Below, piece after piece: positions 1-5,972 of a DNA stretch of 7,581 nucleotides. The stretch is taken from the NCBI GenBank assembly GCA_016870425.1, contig VGBQ01000127.1, positions 1 through 7,581 on the forward strand. The letters are read 5' to 3'. A program made the translations under genes and the position numbers. Origin of the DNA: Actinomycetota bacterium (GTDB lineage Bacteria > Actinomycetota > Actinomycetes > S36-B12). The notes under the pieces were generated by a model, which was not told the DNA's origin, ran no database searches, and worked only from the letters and a program-made list of their open reading frames with translations. The stretch's first letter is position 1. Each line of letters starts with the position of its first letter.

Positions 1-126
1 GAAGGCAGCGATGTCCGTGCGCTGCCAGGGCTCGATATCGCAGCGGGGTCGGATCCGGCGGCGCATGAAGTTGGCCGACGTCGTGCAGAAGGCGCAGTCG
101 CCATCGAAGATCATCAGCGGTCGCAT
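1..126 (-). CDS. DCC-family (DUF393) thiol-disulfide oxidoreductase-like protein, N-terminal 42 codons only
   Basis: Read on the minus strand from an ATG at 126-124, the frame stays open to the window edge for 42 codons. The start of the protein reads MRPLMIFDGDCAFC and then TTSANFMRRR. The FDGDCxFC signature at residues 7-14, with cysteines C11 and C14, is the hallmark of the DCC family (DUF393), small proteins thought to be thiol-disulfide oxidoreductases with a CxxC-type pair; precise substrates are generally unknown. A strong ribosome-binding site, GGAAGGAGG, sits 4 bases before the ATG, which fixes the start. The gene follows the FadR-type regulator on the same strand with a 31-base gap, so it may be co-transcribed with it. 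The C-terminal part lies outside the window. The family call is solid; the function is not known. Confidence 0.85.
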   Translation of the reverse strand, partial: MRPLMIFDGDCAFCTTSANFMRRRIRPRCDIEPWQRTDIAAF

Positions 127-130
127 CGGC

Positions 131-139
131 CCTCCTTCC
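131..139 (-). promoter_or_regulatory. Ribosome-binding site of the DCC-family gene
   Basis: On the minus strand the sequence GGAAGGAGG lies 4 bases before the ATG at 126. It is a near-perfect Shine-Dalgarno sequence and is the main reason for trusting this start although the gene is truncated. Confidence 0.8.
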
Positions 140-157
140 GTGAGTCTAGGCGCAGCA

Positions 158-853
158 TCAGCGCCGACGTAGGTAGTGCCGGGTCACATGGCGCTCGGAC
201 AACTGAGCCGCGCCATCGAGATCACCGGAGTCCAGGGCGGCGTAGATCAGTCGATGCTCCCGCATGATGCGCCGCCAGAAGGGCGCCCAGGCATCGTCCT
301 CGATGCCCGCGAGGCTGTCAGCAAGCCGCTGATGCATCGCACCGCGCAGTGACCGATACAGGTGCGCGACGAGGCGGTTGGGAGCGCAGTCGACGATGGC
401 CTGATGGAAGGCGAGGTCCCACTGCATGAGCTCATCGCGGTCAAGCGGCTCGCCCATCATGGTCAGCGCGTACGCCGCCTCGGTCAGGTCGGCATCCGCC
501 GGCACTCCGGCGATCGCCCACTGCTCGAGCATGACGCGCGAGTCGATGACATCCGCGAGATCAAATCTTTCGAGCGTGAACTCCATGTCGAGCAGCAACT
601 CCAGGGCCGGAGATGGCTCGCTGAGGATGAAGGTGCCAGCACCCGGCCCCTGGCCGCGCCGCGCAGCGACCACGCCGAGCACCTCGAGGGTGCGCAGTGC
701 CTCGCGCACCATCGGTCGCGATACGCCGAGCGCCTCCGCGAGGTCGCGCTCGGGCGGCAGTCGATCCCCCGCCTGCACATCGCCGTTGACGAGGAGTTCC
801 CGGATGTGTTCGATGACCTCCTCATAGGCGCGGGGTGCGGCGGCCTCGGTCAC
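158..853 (-). CDS. GntR-family transcriptional regulator, FadR subfamily (FCD domain)
   Basis: Predicted local repressor of the divergent dehydrogenase/hydrolase operon. From the GTG at 853 the protein has 231 residues, the usual FadR-subfamily length. Residues about 10-76 form the winged helix (AYEEVIEHIREL, then RLPPERDLAEALGVSRPMVR as the helix-turn-helix, and a GAGTFIL wing). Residues about 85-225 are the all-helical FCD domain with the expected metal ligands: D146 and H150 (DLAFH), H200 (MREHRLIYAAL) and H222 (SERHVTRH). Family members bind carboxylate effectors such as lactate, glycolate or gluconate, which fits a 2-hydroxyacid dehydrogenase neighbour. The frame also stays open to a GTG at 931 (257 residues), but that extension would run across the dehydrogenase promoter and up to its operator and is low in conserved sequence, so I prefer 853. 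Neither start has a clear ribosome-binding site. The family is certain; the start is moderately sure. Confidence 0.9.
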   Translation of the reverse strand: MTEAAAPRAYEEVIEHIRELLVNGDVQAGDRLPPERDLAEALGVSRPMVREALRTLEVLGVVAARRGQGPGAGTFILSEPSPALELLLDMEFTLERFDLADVIDSRVMLEQWAIAGVPADADLTEAAYALTMMGEPLDRDELMQWDLAFHQAIVDCAPNRLVAHLYRSLRGAMHQRLADSLAGIEDDAWAPFWRRIMREHRLIYAALDSGDLDGAAQLSERHVTRHYLRRR

Positions 854-893
854 CCGGCCAGTCTGCCCGAGCGGCGGGATTCCCGAGGAGCGG

Positions 894-922
894 TTGACGA
901 CCCCGGGCACTGCCCCTAGCGT
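894..922 (+). promoter_or_regulatory. Predicted sigma-70-type promoter of the dehydrogenase/hydrolase operon
   Basis: TTGACG at 894-899 and TAGCGT at 917-922 are separated by exactly 17 bases, a good match to the actinobacterial housekeeping pattern TTGAC(A/G) n17 TAnnnT. Transcription would start near 929, about 40 bases before the GTG at 970 and just before the FadR-type operator. It lies inside the longest possible reading frame of the divergent regulator, which argues for that regulator's shorter start. Confidence 0.55.
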
Positions 923-933
923 GACCGCCACAG

Positions 934-944
934 AGGTCTGACCA
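934..944. promoter_or_regulatory. Predicted FadR-subfamily GntR operator
   Basis: The sequence AGGTCTGACCA contains the perfect 9-base palindrome GGTC-T-GACC at 935-943. It fits the FadR-subfamily consensus TnGTnnnACnA with one mismatch (first base). It sits immediately downstream of the predicted -10 element, at roughly +6 to +16, a classic repressor position, in the gap between the FadR-type regulator and the dehydrogenase. Its assignment to that regulator is inference. Confidence 0.6.
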
Positions 945-955
945 AAGGGTCGGCC

Positions 956-964
956 GGGAGGGAG
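956..964 (+). promoter_or_regulatory. Ribosome-binding site deciding the GTG start of the dehydrogenase
   Basis: GGGAGGGAG ends 5 bases before the GTG at 970. No ATG stands nearby in frame, so this purine-rich site supports the GTG as the true start. Confidence 0.7.
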
Positions 965-969
965 CCCCG

Positions 970-2334
970 GTGGCGCTGGCCACGAGCCTGGTCGACGACA
1001 TCACCGCGATCGTGGGCGATCGCTGGAGTGATGCCGAGGCCGAACTCGCCCAGCACGCGCAGGACGAGTCCTGGCATCCGCCCATGCCGCCTGATCTGGT
1101 CGCCTACCCCCGCTCGACCGATGAGGCGGCGGCGATCGTGCGTGCCTGCCACGCCGCTGGTGTGCCCGTGGTGCCCTTCGGCGTAGGCACATCGCTCGAG
1201 GGAGGCATCGGCGCGGAGCACGGTGGCGTGTGCCTCGACCTGTCGGGCATGGACCGCATCATGCGGCTGTCCGTAGAGGATCTCGATGTCACCGTCGAGG
1301 CGGGAGTCACCCGCCAGGCACTCAATGACTACGTCAACCCCCAGGGCCTGATGTTCCCGGTCGATCCCGGGGCCAACGCCACGATCGGTGGCATGGCGGC
1401 GACGGGCGCGAGCGGCACCACGACCGTGCGCTACGGCGCGATGCCCCACAACGTGCTGGGCCTCACCGTGGTGATGGCGGACGGGCGCGTGATCCGCACA
1501 GGCGGTCGCGCGCGCAAGACCTCTGCCGGCTACGACCTCACGCGGCTCTTCGTCGGCTCCGAGGGCACCCTTGGCATCATCACCGAGATCACCCTGCGCC
1601 TCTACCCCATCCCCGAGTCGATCGCGGCCGCGACCTGCACCTTCGCCTCCATCGACGATGCCGTCAACGTCGTCATCGAGGCCATCCAACTCGCCCTGCC
1701 GGTTGCGCGCATGGAGTTGCTCGACGAGCCGGCCATCGAGGCGGTCAACGCCTTCGACGACATGGATCTCACCGTCGCACCCACGCTCTTCTTTGAGTTC
1801 CACGGCATCACCGGCGCCGTCGACGCGTGTGCCGATGAGGTACGCCGCCTCGTCGATGAGGTGGGTGGCACCTTCGCCTGGGCCACCGAAGCGGAGGACC
1901 GCTCTCGCCTGTGGCATGCCCGTCATCGCGCCTACTGGGCGATGCTGGCAATGCGACCGGGATCGAAGGGCTGGCCGACCGATGTCTGCGTGCCCATCAG
2001 CCATCTCGCCGAGCAGATCCGCGAGGCGCAGAAGGACCTGGCGGCATCCGACCTCTACGCCCCGCTTGTGGGCCATGTCGGCGACGGCAACTTCCACCTC
2101 TGCTACATCCTCGATCCGGATGATGCCGATGAGTTCGCGCGCGCCGAGGCCCATTACGAGCGGATGATCACGCGCGCCCTCGACGTCGGAGGCACCTGCA
2201 CCGGTGAGCACGGAATCGGCGCGGGCAAGCGCGACTTCCTCCGTCGCGAGCACCCCGAAGGCATCGATGTCATGCTGGCCATCAAGGCTGCCCTCGACCC
2301 GACCCACACCCTCAACCCCGGCAAGGTCGTCTAG
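970..2334 (+). CDS. FAD-binding D-2-hydroxyacid (D-lactate-like) dehydrogenase, LDHD/GlcD family
   Basis: This 454-residue protein should oxidise a D-2-hydroxyacid to the 2-oxoacid with FAD, passing electrons to the respiratory chain or another acceptor. It has no signal peptide. The N-terminal FAD-binding (FAD_binding_4/PCMH) domain covers about residues 38-215: DESWHPPMPPD opening, PFGVGTSLEGG at 70-79, DPGANATIGGMAATGASGT at 132-150, and the YDLTRLFVGSEGTLGIITE block at 188-206. The C-terminal FAD-oxidase domain carries GHVGDGNFH (368-376, metal/substrate histidines), GTCTGEHGIGAGKR (408-421) and the terminal LNPGKV. Length and motif order match complete LDHD-type enzymes; GlcD (glycolate oxidase subunit) is the nearest alternative, but no GlcE/GlcF partners follow, favouring a stand-alone D-lactate-type enzyme. 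A hydrolase gene follows after 25 bases. Expression is probably controlled by the divergent FadR-type regulator. The exact substrate is not known. Confidence 0.92.
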   Translation: MALATSLVDDITAIVGDRWSDAEAELAQHAQDESWHPPMPPDLVAYPRSTDEAAAIVRACHAAGVPVVPFGVGTSLEGGIGAEHGGVCLDLSGMDRIMRLSVEDLDVTVEAGVTRQALNDYVNPQGLMFPVDPGANATIGGMAATGASGTTTVRYGAMPHNVLGLTVVMADGRVIRTGGRARKTSAGYDLTRLFVGSEGTLGIITEITLRLYPIPESIAAATCTFASIDDAVNVVIEAIQLALPVARMELLDEPAIEAVNAFDDMDLTVAPTLFFEFHGITGAVDACADEVRRLVDEVGGTFAWATEAEDRSRLWHARHRAYWAMLAMRPGSKGWPTDVCVPISHLAEQIREAQKDLAASDLYAPLVGHVGDGNFHLCYILDPDDADEFARAEAHYERMITRALDVGGTCTGEHGIGAGKRDFLRREHPEGIDVMLAIKAALDPTHTLNPGKVV

Positions 2335-2349
2335 CAGGCGACTCCACCT

Positions 2350-2355
2350 AAGGAG
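2350..2355 (+). promoter_or_regulatory. Ribosome-binding site of the alpha/beta hydrolase
   Basis: AAGGAG ends 4 bases before the ATG at 2360. It selects this start over an in-frame ATG at 2204 that would place 52 extra residues inside the dehydrogenase gene. Confidence 0.75.
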
Positions 2356-2359
2356 CGAC

Positions 2360-3208
2360 ATGAGTGATTACGAGCGCGGCACCGTCACGCTGAGCAACGG
2401 CGATCACCTCTCCTACATCAAGCAGGGCAGCGGCCCCGTGGTCGTGCTCCTGCCAGGCTGGTCGCAGTCCGCGGCCCAGTGGAAGCACCAGATCGACGAC
2501 CTGGCGCAGGACCACACGGTCTACGCCCTCGACCTGCGCGGTCACGGCGAGTCGGCCAACTCCTCCGGCGGCTACCGCATTGCCCGCCTCGCCGCCGATC
2601 TCCGCGAGGCACTGGAGTTGGCCGATCTCGATGACGTCACCCTGATGGCCCACTCCATGGGTTGCTCGGTCGTGTGGGCCTACCTCGAGCACTACGGCAC
2701 CGACCGCATCTCGCGGCTGATCCTGGTGGATCAGGCCCCGATGGTCACCGGCAAGCCCTGGCTCACGGACGAGGAGAAGGTGACCTACGGCTGCCTCTTC
2801 CCCGACGCCGCGGCACTGGAGGGCTTCGTCACCGCGGTCAACGCCACCGACACGGTTGATGGCCATAAGGAGATCATCCGAGGCATGTTCACCGCTGATA
2901 TCGACGAGGACACGCTTGCCTGGATCGCGGAGCAGAATCTCATGATGCCGCGTGGTTCGGCTGCCGATCTCCTCTGGGATCACTGCCTCCAAGACTGGCG
3001 CGACGTCATCGTCGACATCGACCTGCCGACCCTCGTCATCGGTGCTGAGAAGAGCATCTTCTCCGCCGAGTCACAGCGATGGATCGCAGACCAAAACGCC
3101 AACGCTTCGGTCGTCATCTTCGAGGAGAGTGACGGCGGGTCCCATTTCATGTTCTTCGAGAACCCCGACCGCTTCAACCGCCATGTCCGGGAGTTCCTCA
3201 ACGCGTGA
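2360..3208 (+). CDS. Alpha/beta-fold hydrolase
   Basis: The product is 282 residues, cytoplasmic, with a complete alpha/beta-hydrolase fold. Visible elements are the oxyanion strand LLPGWSQSAAQW (30-41), the YALDLRGHGES turn (55-65), the nucleophile elbow AHSMG with S99, and a terminal histidine at H262 in GGSHFMFFENPDRF. The usual acid after strand 7 is not in a canonical GxxD: the segment reads LVIGAEKSIF (225-234). D124 in ILVDQAP, after strand 6, is a likely substitute acid, as in some haloperoxidase-like subfamilies. The ATG at 2360 follows a good ribosome-binding site. The gene lies 25 bases after the FAD dehydrogenase on the same strand, so both are probably one operon; a role in freeing a hydroxyacid from an ester or lactone is conceivable but unproven. 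The family is sure, the substrate unknown. Confidence 0.88.
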   Translation: MSDYERGTVTLSNGDHLSYIKQGSGPVVVLLPGWSQSAAQWKHQIDDLAQDHTVYALDLRGHGESANSSGGYRIARLAADLREALELADLDDVTLMAHSMGCSVVWAYLEHYGTDRISRLILVDQAPMVTGKPWLTDEEKVTYGCLFPDAAALEGFVTAVNATDTVDGHKEIIRGMFTADIDEDTLAWIAEQNLMMPRGSAADLLWDHCLQDWRDVIVDIDLPTLVIGAEKSIFSAESQRWIADQNANASVVIFEESDGGSHFMFFENPDRFNRHVREFLNA

Positions 3209-3215
3209 TCTCGGC

Positions 3216-3428
3216 CTAGCTGGGCTCGAGATAGGGGTCGTGGAGGTAGGCGTCCACCAGGCGGGCCGCATCCGCGAGGGCTGCCGCGTCAGTTGGGTCC
3301 TCCCGGAGGACACGCACGAGGCGTCGCGCTTCATCACGCTGCGCTGGTGCGCCCCGCGCGATCACTTCACCGAGGTGCGCGGCCAACGAGGCCTCCACCT
3401 CAGGCACACGGTGTCCGCGGCCGCTCAT
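3216..3428 (-). CDS. Small conserved-looking protein of unknown function, translationally coupled to the ROK gene
   Basis: This encodes a 70-residue acidic/basic helical protein (MSGRGHRVPEVEASLAAHLG start, DAYLHDPYLEPS end) that I do not recognise. Its ATG at 3428-3426 overlaps the stop of the ROK gene as ATGA, and codons have the strong third-position GC bias of neighbouring genes, both arguing for a real gene. Sequence suggests two amphipathic helices (about 9-25 and 30-63) with alanine, arginine and glutamate, no cysteines, no signal peptide and no membrane segment. It is the last gene of the minus-strand regulator-cupin-ROK operon and converges on the hydrolase with only 7 bases between stops. 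It could be an accessory or structural partner of a sugar-catabolic enzyme; this is a guess from position only. Confidence 0.6.
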   Translation of the reverse strand: MSGRGHRVPEVEASLAAHLGEVIARGAPAQRDEARRLVRVLREDPTDAAALADAARLVDAYLHDPYLEPS

Positions 3429-4321
3429 GGGTCCATGCGCGTCAACGCAAGGATTCCTGCACCAATGGCACCGGAATCCCCACCCAGTGCTGCGGGGACA
3501 ATCACGGGTGCATGCGGCCGCGACCGCTCGACATAGGCCTCACGGACGACCTCGGCCCAGTGACCCCCGGACGCACCCAGCCCGCCTCCCAGGACGATGC
3601 GCTCGGGATCGATGAGGTGGACGGCCCAAGCCAGAGCGGCACCGAGGGCGAGCGCAGAACTGTCGACGACCGCGGCCGCTCGACTGTCGCCTCGATCCGC
3701 CCGCGAGATGACCTCCCGGGCCCCGCTCACGGACTCCCCTGTCACGCGCGCATAGCGACGCGCGATCGCGGCACCCGATGCGAACTGCTCGAGAGTGGTG
3801 GCGCTCCCTGGGTCAAGCGCGCGATCCACCGGGAGTTCGCCCAGCGCGATGGCTTCCCCGCGGTGCCCCCTCCACAGACGGCCCCCGATCACAAGCGCGC
3901 ACGAGATACCGGTCCCGATGCTGGCATAGAGCATCGAGTGGAGCCCGACTCCGGCGCCCGCACGCGACTCCGCCAGGGCACCGCACCGGACGTCGCTCTC
4001 GACGACCACAGGCCCAAGATCCGCGAAGACTTCCATGGGCTGGCGGTCCCAGGCAATGACGTCGCGGCTGCGCAACCTGCCGTGCGCATCGACGTACTCC
4101 GGCACGCCCACGCCTACGGCCTCAATCTCCAAGCCACGCTCACGGGCCTGAGCGGACACGGCGTCGGCCAAAGCAACAGAGCGCGCGAGACCGGGATCTG
4201 CGCCGCCCTCGGTCGACGTCGAAGTCTCTTCCACGAGGAGGACCGAGCCGTCCGACCCCACGAGTGCGACGCGCGCCTTGGTCCCGCCAATGTCTACGCC
4301 GACAGCGATCCCGTCAGTCAC
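3425..4321 (-). CDS. ROK-family sugar-kinase-like protein lacking the canonical zinc motif
   Basis: A 298-residue protein of the ROK (repressor, ORF, kinase) family without a DNA-binding domain, so a kinase type. It shows the phosphate-1 motif VGVDIGGTKARVAL (7-20), the catalytic-acid position D110 in VESDVRCGALAE (in place of NDA), the phosphate-2 segment YASIGTGIS (132-140) and the adenosine motif IVLGGGLGASGG (242-253). Unusually, the GEIGH motif aligns with IALGE (158-162), so the sugar-binding Glu becomes A159 and the zinc/sugar His becomes E162. The CxCGxxGCxE zinc motif is also absent: TTLEQFASG (175-183) remains, keeping only E178. It starts at GTG 4321, overlapping the cupin stop by 8 bases, and ends with an ATGA overlap into the 70-residue gene. 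It probably phosphorylates a sugar or derivative of this locus, with altered recognition; loss of kinase activity cannot be excluded. Confidence 0.88.
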   Translation of the reverse strand: MTDGIAVGVDIGGTKARVALVGSDGSVLLVEETSTSTEGGADPGLARSVALADAVSAQARERGLEIEAVGVGVPEYVDAHGRLRSRDVIAWDRQPMEVFADLGPVVVESDVRCGALAESRAGAGVGLHSMLYASIGTGISCALVIGGRLWRGHRGEAIALGELPVDRALDPGSATTLEQFASGAAIARRYARVTGESVSGAREVISRADRGDSRAAAVVDSSALALGAALAWAVHLIDPERIVLGGGLGASGGHWAEVVREAYVERSRPHAPVIVPAALGGDSGAIGAGILALTRMDP

Positions 4322-5159
4322 TGAGGTAGCCCGGCGCGCTTCCGGAGATGAGGGTCACGGTGTCCGCGGACTGGTTGACGAGGCGGTAGGCGAAGCCTTC
4401 CGGGATCACGATGGATTCACCGGTCCGCACCCGCCACCACGTGCCCGCATCAGCGTCAGGGGTGTGCACGTGGACCTCGCCCGACGTCACATGGAGGAGG
4501 CCGTCGCCCGCATGTTTGCGCGTGGCGCTCGCCGTGCCGGGAAGCAGGTGGACCTGCGCGACGGTGAGATGCTCCGTCGAGCACATCAACCCGACCTGGA
4601 GAGTGCCCTCGGATCTCCAGCGCAGATCGCGGTCCTCGATCAACTGCAGGCTGTCCTTGTCTTCGATTGCCGCGCGACCCATGGGCCAGTTGCCGAGGAT
4701 GTCGTCGTTGGCATGCAGGGGCTCTTCGAGGTAGGGCACGGTCTTGGCGTACACCGACGACGCTCCCGTGGCCGGCGGTGGCGAGAAGAACTCGAGGACT
4801 CTCACGGGGCCGGGGCCCCAGTTGACCCCGTGGTGCCATGTGTCACGCCGGAAGAAGACGCCGTCACCCGCACGGGCGCGCACCACCTGGCCTATCGCCG
4901 GATCGATCACGCCGATCGTTCCTTCGAGGACGACGTACACCTCGTCAGCAGCGAAGACCGTGCGGTTGTCCGGCGAGTGACCGAAGCGGCCCCCCGGGGG
5001 CAGCGTGAAGACGAGCGCGTGGAGGGTGTCGGTGGAGAGCAGGACCTCATCGCCCACGTAGCCCGACTCCGCATCACCCCAGAGGTGTCGCGTGACGTTC
5101 TCCGATGTGACGACATGGGGCTGATCGAAGACCGGACGGGGTGTCGCTCGCCGTGCCAT
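4314..5159 (-). CDS. Bicupin-domain protein, probable sugar-modifying enzyme
   Basis: A 281-residue protein with two cupin barrels. The first (about 45-125) keeps a fair motif: GGRFGHSPDNRTVF, then the D72-E73 acid with six residues to G80 (EVYVVLEG), and a second motif ending WHHGVN with H109 and N113; H61, E73 and H109 are candidate metal ligands. The second (about 195-275) has GTASATRKHAGDGLLHVTSG and GESIVIPEGFAYRLVN, where the motif-1 Glu is absent and the motif-2 His is Y258, so metal binding there is probably lost. The ATG at 5159 follows GAGGAG with 5-base spacing. It lies 29 bases after the HutC-type regulator and overlaps the ROK gene, so it acts in the same pathway. Cupins of this size include sugar isomerases and epimerases; the reaction is not identifiable from sequence alone. 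Confidence 0.82.
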   Translation of the reverse strand: MARRATPRPVFDQPHVVTSENVTRHLWGDAESGYVGDEVLLSTDTLHALVFTLPPGGRFGHSPDNRTVFAADEVYVVLEGTIGVIDPAIGQVVRARAGDGVFFRRDTWHHGVNWGPGPVRVLEFFSPPPATGASSVYAKTVPYLEEPLHANDDILGNWPMGRAAIEDKDSLQLIEDRDLRWRSEGTLQVGLMCSTEHLTVAQVHLLPGTASATRKHAGDGLLHVTSGEVHVHTPDADAGTWWRVRTGESIVIPEGFAYRLVNQSADTVTLISGSAPGYLSD

Positions 5160-5164
5160 GTGGA

Positions 5165-5170
5165 CTCCTC
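5165..5170 (-). promoter_or_regulatory. Ribosome-binding site of the bicupin gene
   Basis: On the minus strand GAGGAG lies 5 bases before the ATG at 5159. It sits in the 29-base gap after the regulator stop codon (TAA, 5191-5189), supporting read-through from the regulator into the cupin gene. Confidence 0.7.
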
Positions 5171-5188
5171 AGCTCTGGGAGATCGCGG

Positions 5189-5929
5189 TTACAGTCGGAA
5201 AAGCGTCGCGGTGAAGCGATAGGCATCGCCTCGGTAGACCATGCGGCCCGCGGCGATGACGCGATCCTGGCTGTCCACCGTCACCTCGTGGCCGACCAGC
5301 ACCGGTGAGCCGACCGCAATGTCGAGCAGTGACGCAATGTGCTCCGACGCCGATTCAGCCTGCAGCGTGTAGTCACAACGTGAGGGCGTAAGCCCATAGC
5401 GCTCCGCGAGCAGGCGGTAGAGCGAGGTGTCGTCTAGCAGTTCGCGCTCGAGGCCAGGCACAAGGCGCTGCGGTAGGGAGAGTGACTGTACGGCGACTGG
5501 CAGGCGATCGAGAGTCCGCACGCGCTCCAACTCCACGACTTCCGACGCTGGCGGCACGCCCAGGAGTTCCGCCATCTCGAAGCTGCAGGGATGCCGACTC
5601 AGCGACACGGTCCGCGACCCCGCGGTGAGTCCCCGAGCGGCGGCGCCCTCGGAGAAGCCCATGAGGACATTGGGCCCCTCGCTGATGTAGGCCCGAGCGA
5701 CGAACCATCCGCGCTGAGGGGCGGGCTCCAAGAATCCCGCGTCCGCGAGTTCTCGAAGCGCATGACGCAGGGTGGTGCGACTCACGCCGAGTTCTTCAGC
5801 CAGGGCGCGCTCGCTCGGCAGGAGGGAGCCCGGCGGCCAGCGCCCCGAGGCGAGGCTCGAGGCCAGCGCCCGGTAGGCGCTCAGGGAGGGGCTCCGCCCT
5901 GGGGAACGTGGCGTGGTCTCCGTACTCAT
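5189..5929 (-). CDS. GntR-family transcriptional regulator, HutC subfamily (UTRA domain)
   Basis: A 246-residue regulator, full length for the subfamily. Residues about 14-78 form the winged helix (LSAYRALASSLASGRWPPGS, LLPSERALAEELGVSRTTLR as helix-turn-helix, then a wing ending GWFVARA). Residues about 85-244 form the UTRA ligand-binding domain: FSEGAAARGLTAGSRT, ELLGVPPASEVVELERVRTL and the C-terminal YRGDAYRF. UTRA domains bind small effectors, often phosphorylated sugars. The frame continues upstream to 6127, but that extension would cross the divergent promoter and the oxidoreductase start and has no regulator-like sequence; the ATG at 5929 precedes MSTETTP and fits the family. No Shine-Dalgarno is seen, and a candidate -10 is only about 11 bases upstream, so a leaderless message is possible. 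It heads the regulator-cupin-ROK operon and probably controls both divergent operons and itself. Confidence 0.92.
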   Translation of the reverse strand: MSTETTPRSPGRSPSLSAYRALASSLASGRWPPGSLLPSERALAEELGVSRTTLRHALRELADAGFLEPAPQRGWFVARAYISEGPNVLMGFSEGAAARGLTAGSRTVSLSRHPCSFEMAELLGVPPASEVVELERVRTLDRLPVAVQSLSLPQRLVPGLERELLDDTSLYRLLAERYGLTPSRCDYTLQAESASEHIASLLDIAVGSPVLVGHEVTVDSQDRVIAAGRMVYRGDAYRFTATLFRL

Positions 5930-5939
5930 GGTGGTGCCG

Positions 5940-5945
5940 AGATTA
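5940..5945 (-). promoter_or_regulatory. Candidate -10 element of the HutC-type regulator operon
   Basis: On the minus strand TAATCT (5945 to 5940) fits TAnnnT; a start point around 5933 would leave only about 4 bases before the ATG at 5929. A -35 box is poor (GGTTTT or TGGTTT at 17-18 bases). It fits the absence of a ribosome-binding site and suggests a leaderless or near-leaderless transcript. Confidence 0.35.
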
Positions 5946-5951
5946 GCACCG

Positions 5952-5969
5952 TGGTTCTCAGAAAAACCA
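5952..5969. promoter_or_regulatory. Candidate operator, inverted repeat TGGTT-n8-AACCA
   Basis: A perfect 5-base inverted repeat (TGGTT at 5952-5956, AACCA at 5965-5969) with an 8-base spacer lies over the -35/spacer region of the candidate regulator promoter. Its right half is part of ACCAGTG (5966-5972), repeated exactly at 5986-5992, 20 bases away. Probably an autoregulatory site of the HutC-type regulator. Confidence 0.4.
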
Positions 5970-5972
5970 GTG

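Noticed and set aside
2204..2359. 52-codon N-terminal extension of the alpha/beta hydrolase
   Set aside because: It lies inside the dehydrogenase gene in another frame, is low-complexity Ser/Arg/Pro, and AAGGAG clearly selects the ATG at 2360.
916..2361. Long minus-strand open frame (481 codons) opposite the dehydrogenase
   Set aside because: It mirrors the codons of the clearly real LDHD-type gene; its translation is rich in R, G, D, H and A with no recognisable domain, a usual artefact of high-GC DNA.
3205..3240. Possible bidirectional terminator at the convergent junction
   Set aside because: Only 7 bases separate the two stops and no GC-rich stem with a T-run is visible nearby; any terminator would lie inside the opposing coding sequence.
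3293..4324. Plus-strand open frame (343 codons) opposite the ROK gene
   Set aside because: Antisense shadow: no domain, low-complexity composition, and the opposite strand encodes a complete ROK protein with conserved motifs.
4278..5222. Plus-strand open frame (314 codons) opposite the bicupin gene
   Set aside because: No recognisable family, and the minus strand has an in-phase bicupin with a good ribosome-binding site.
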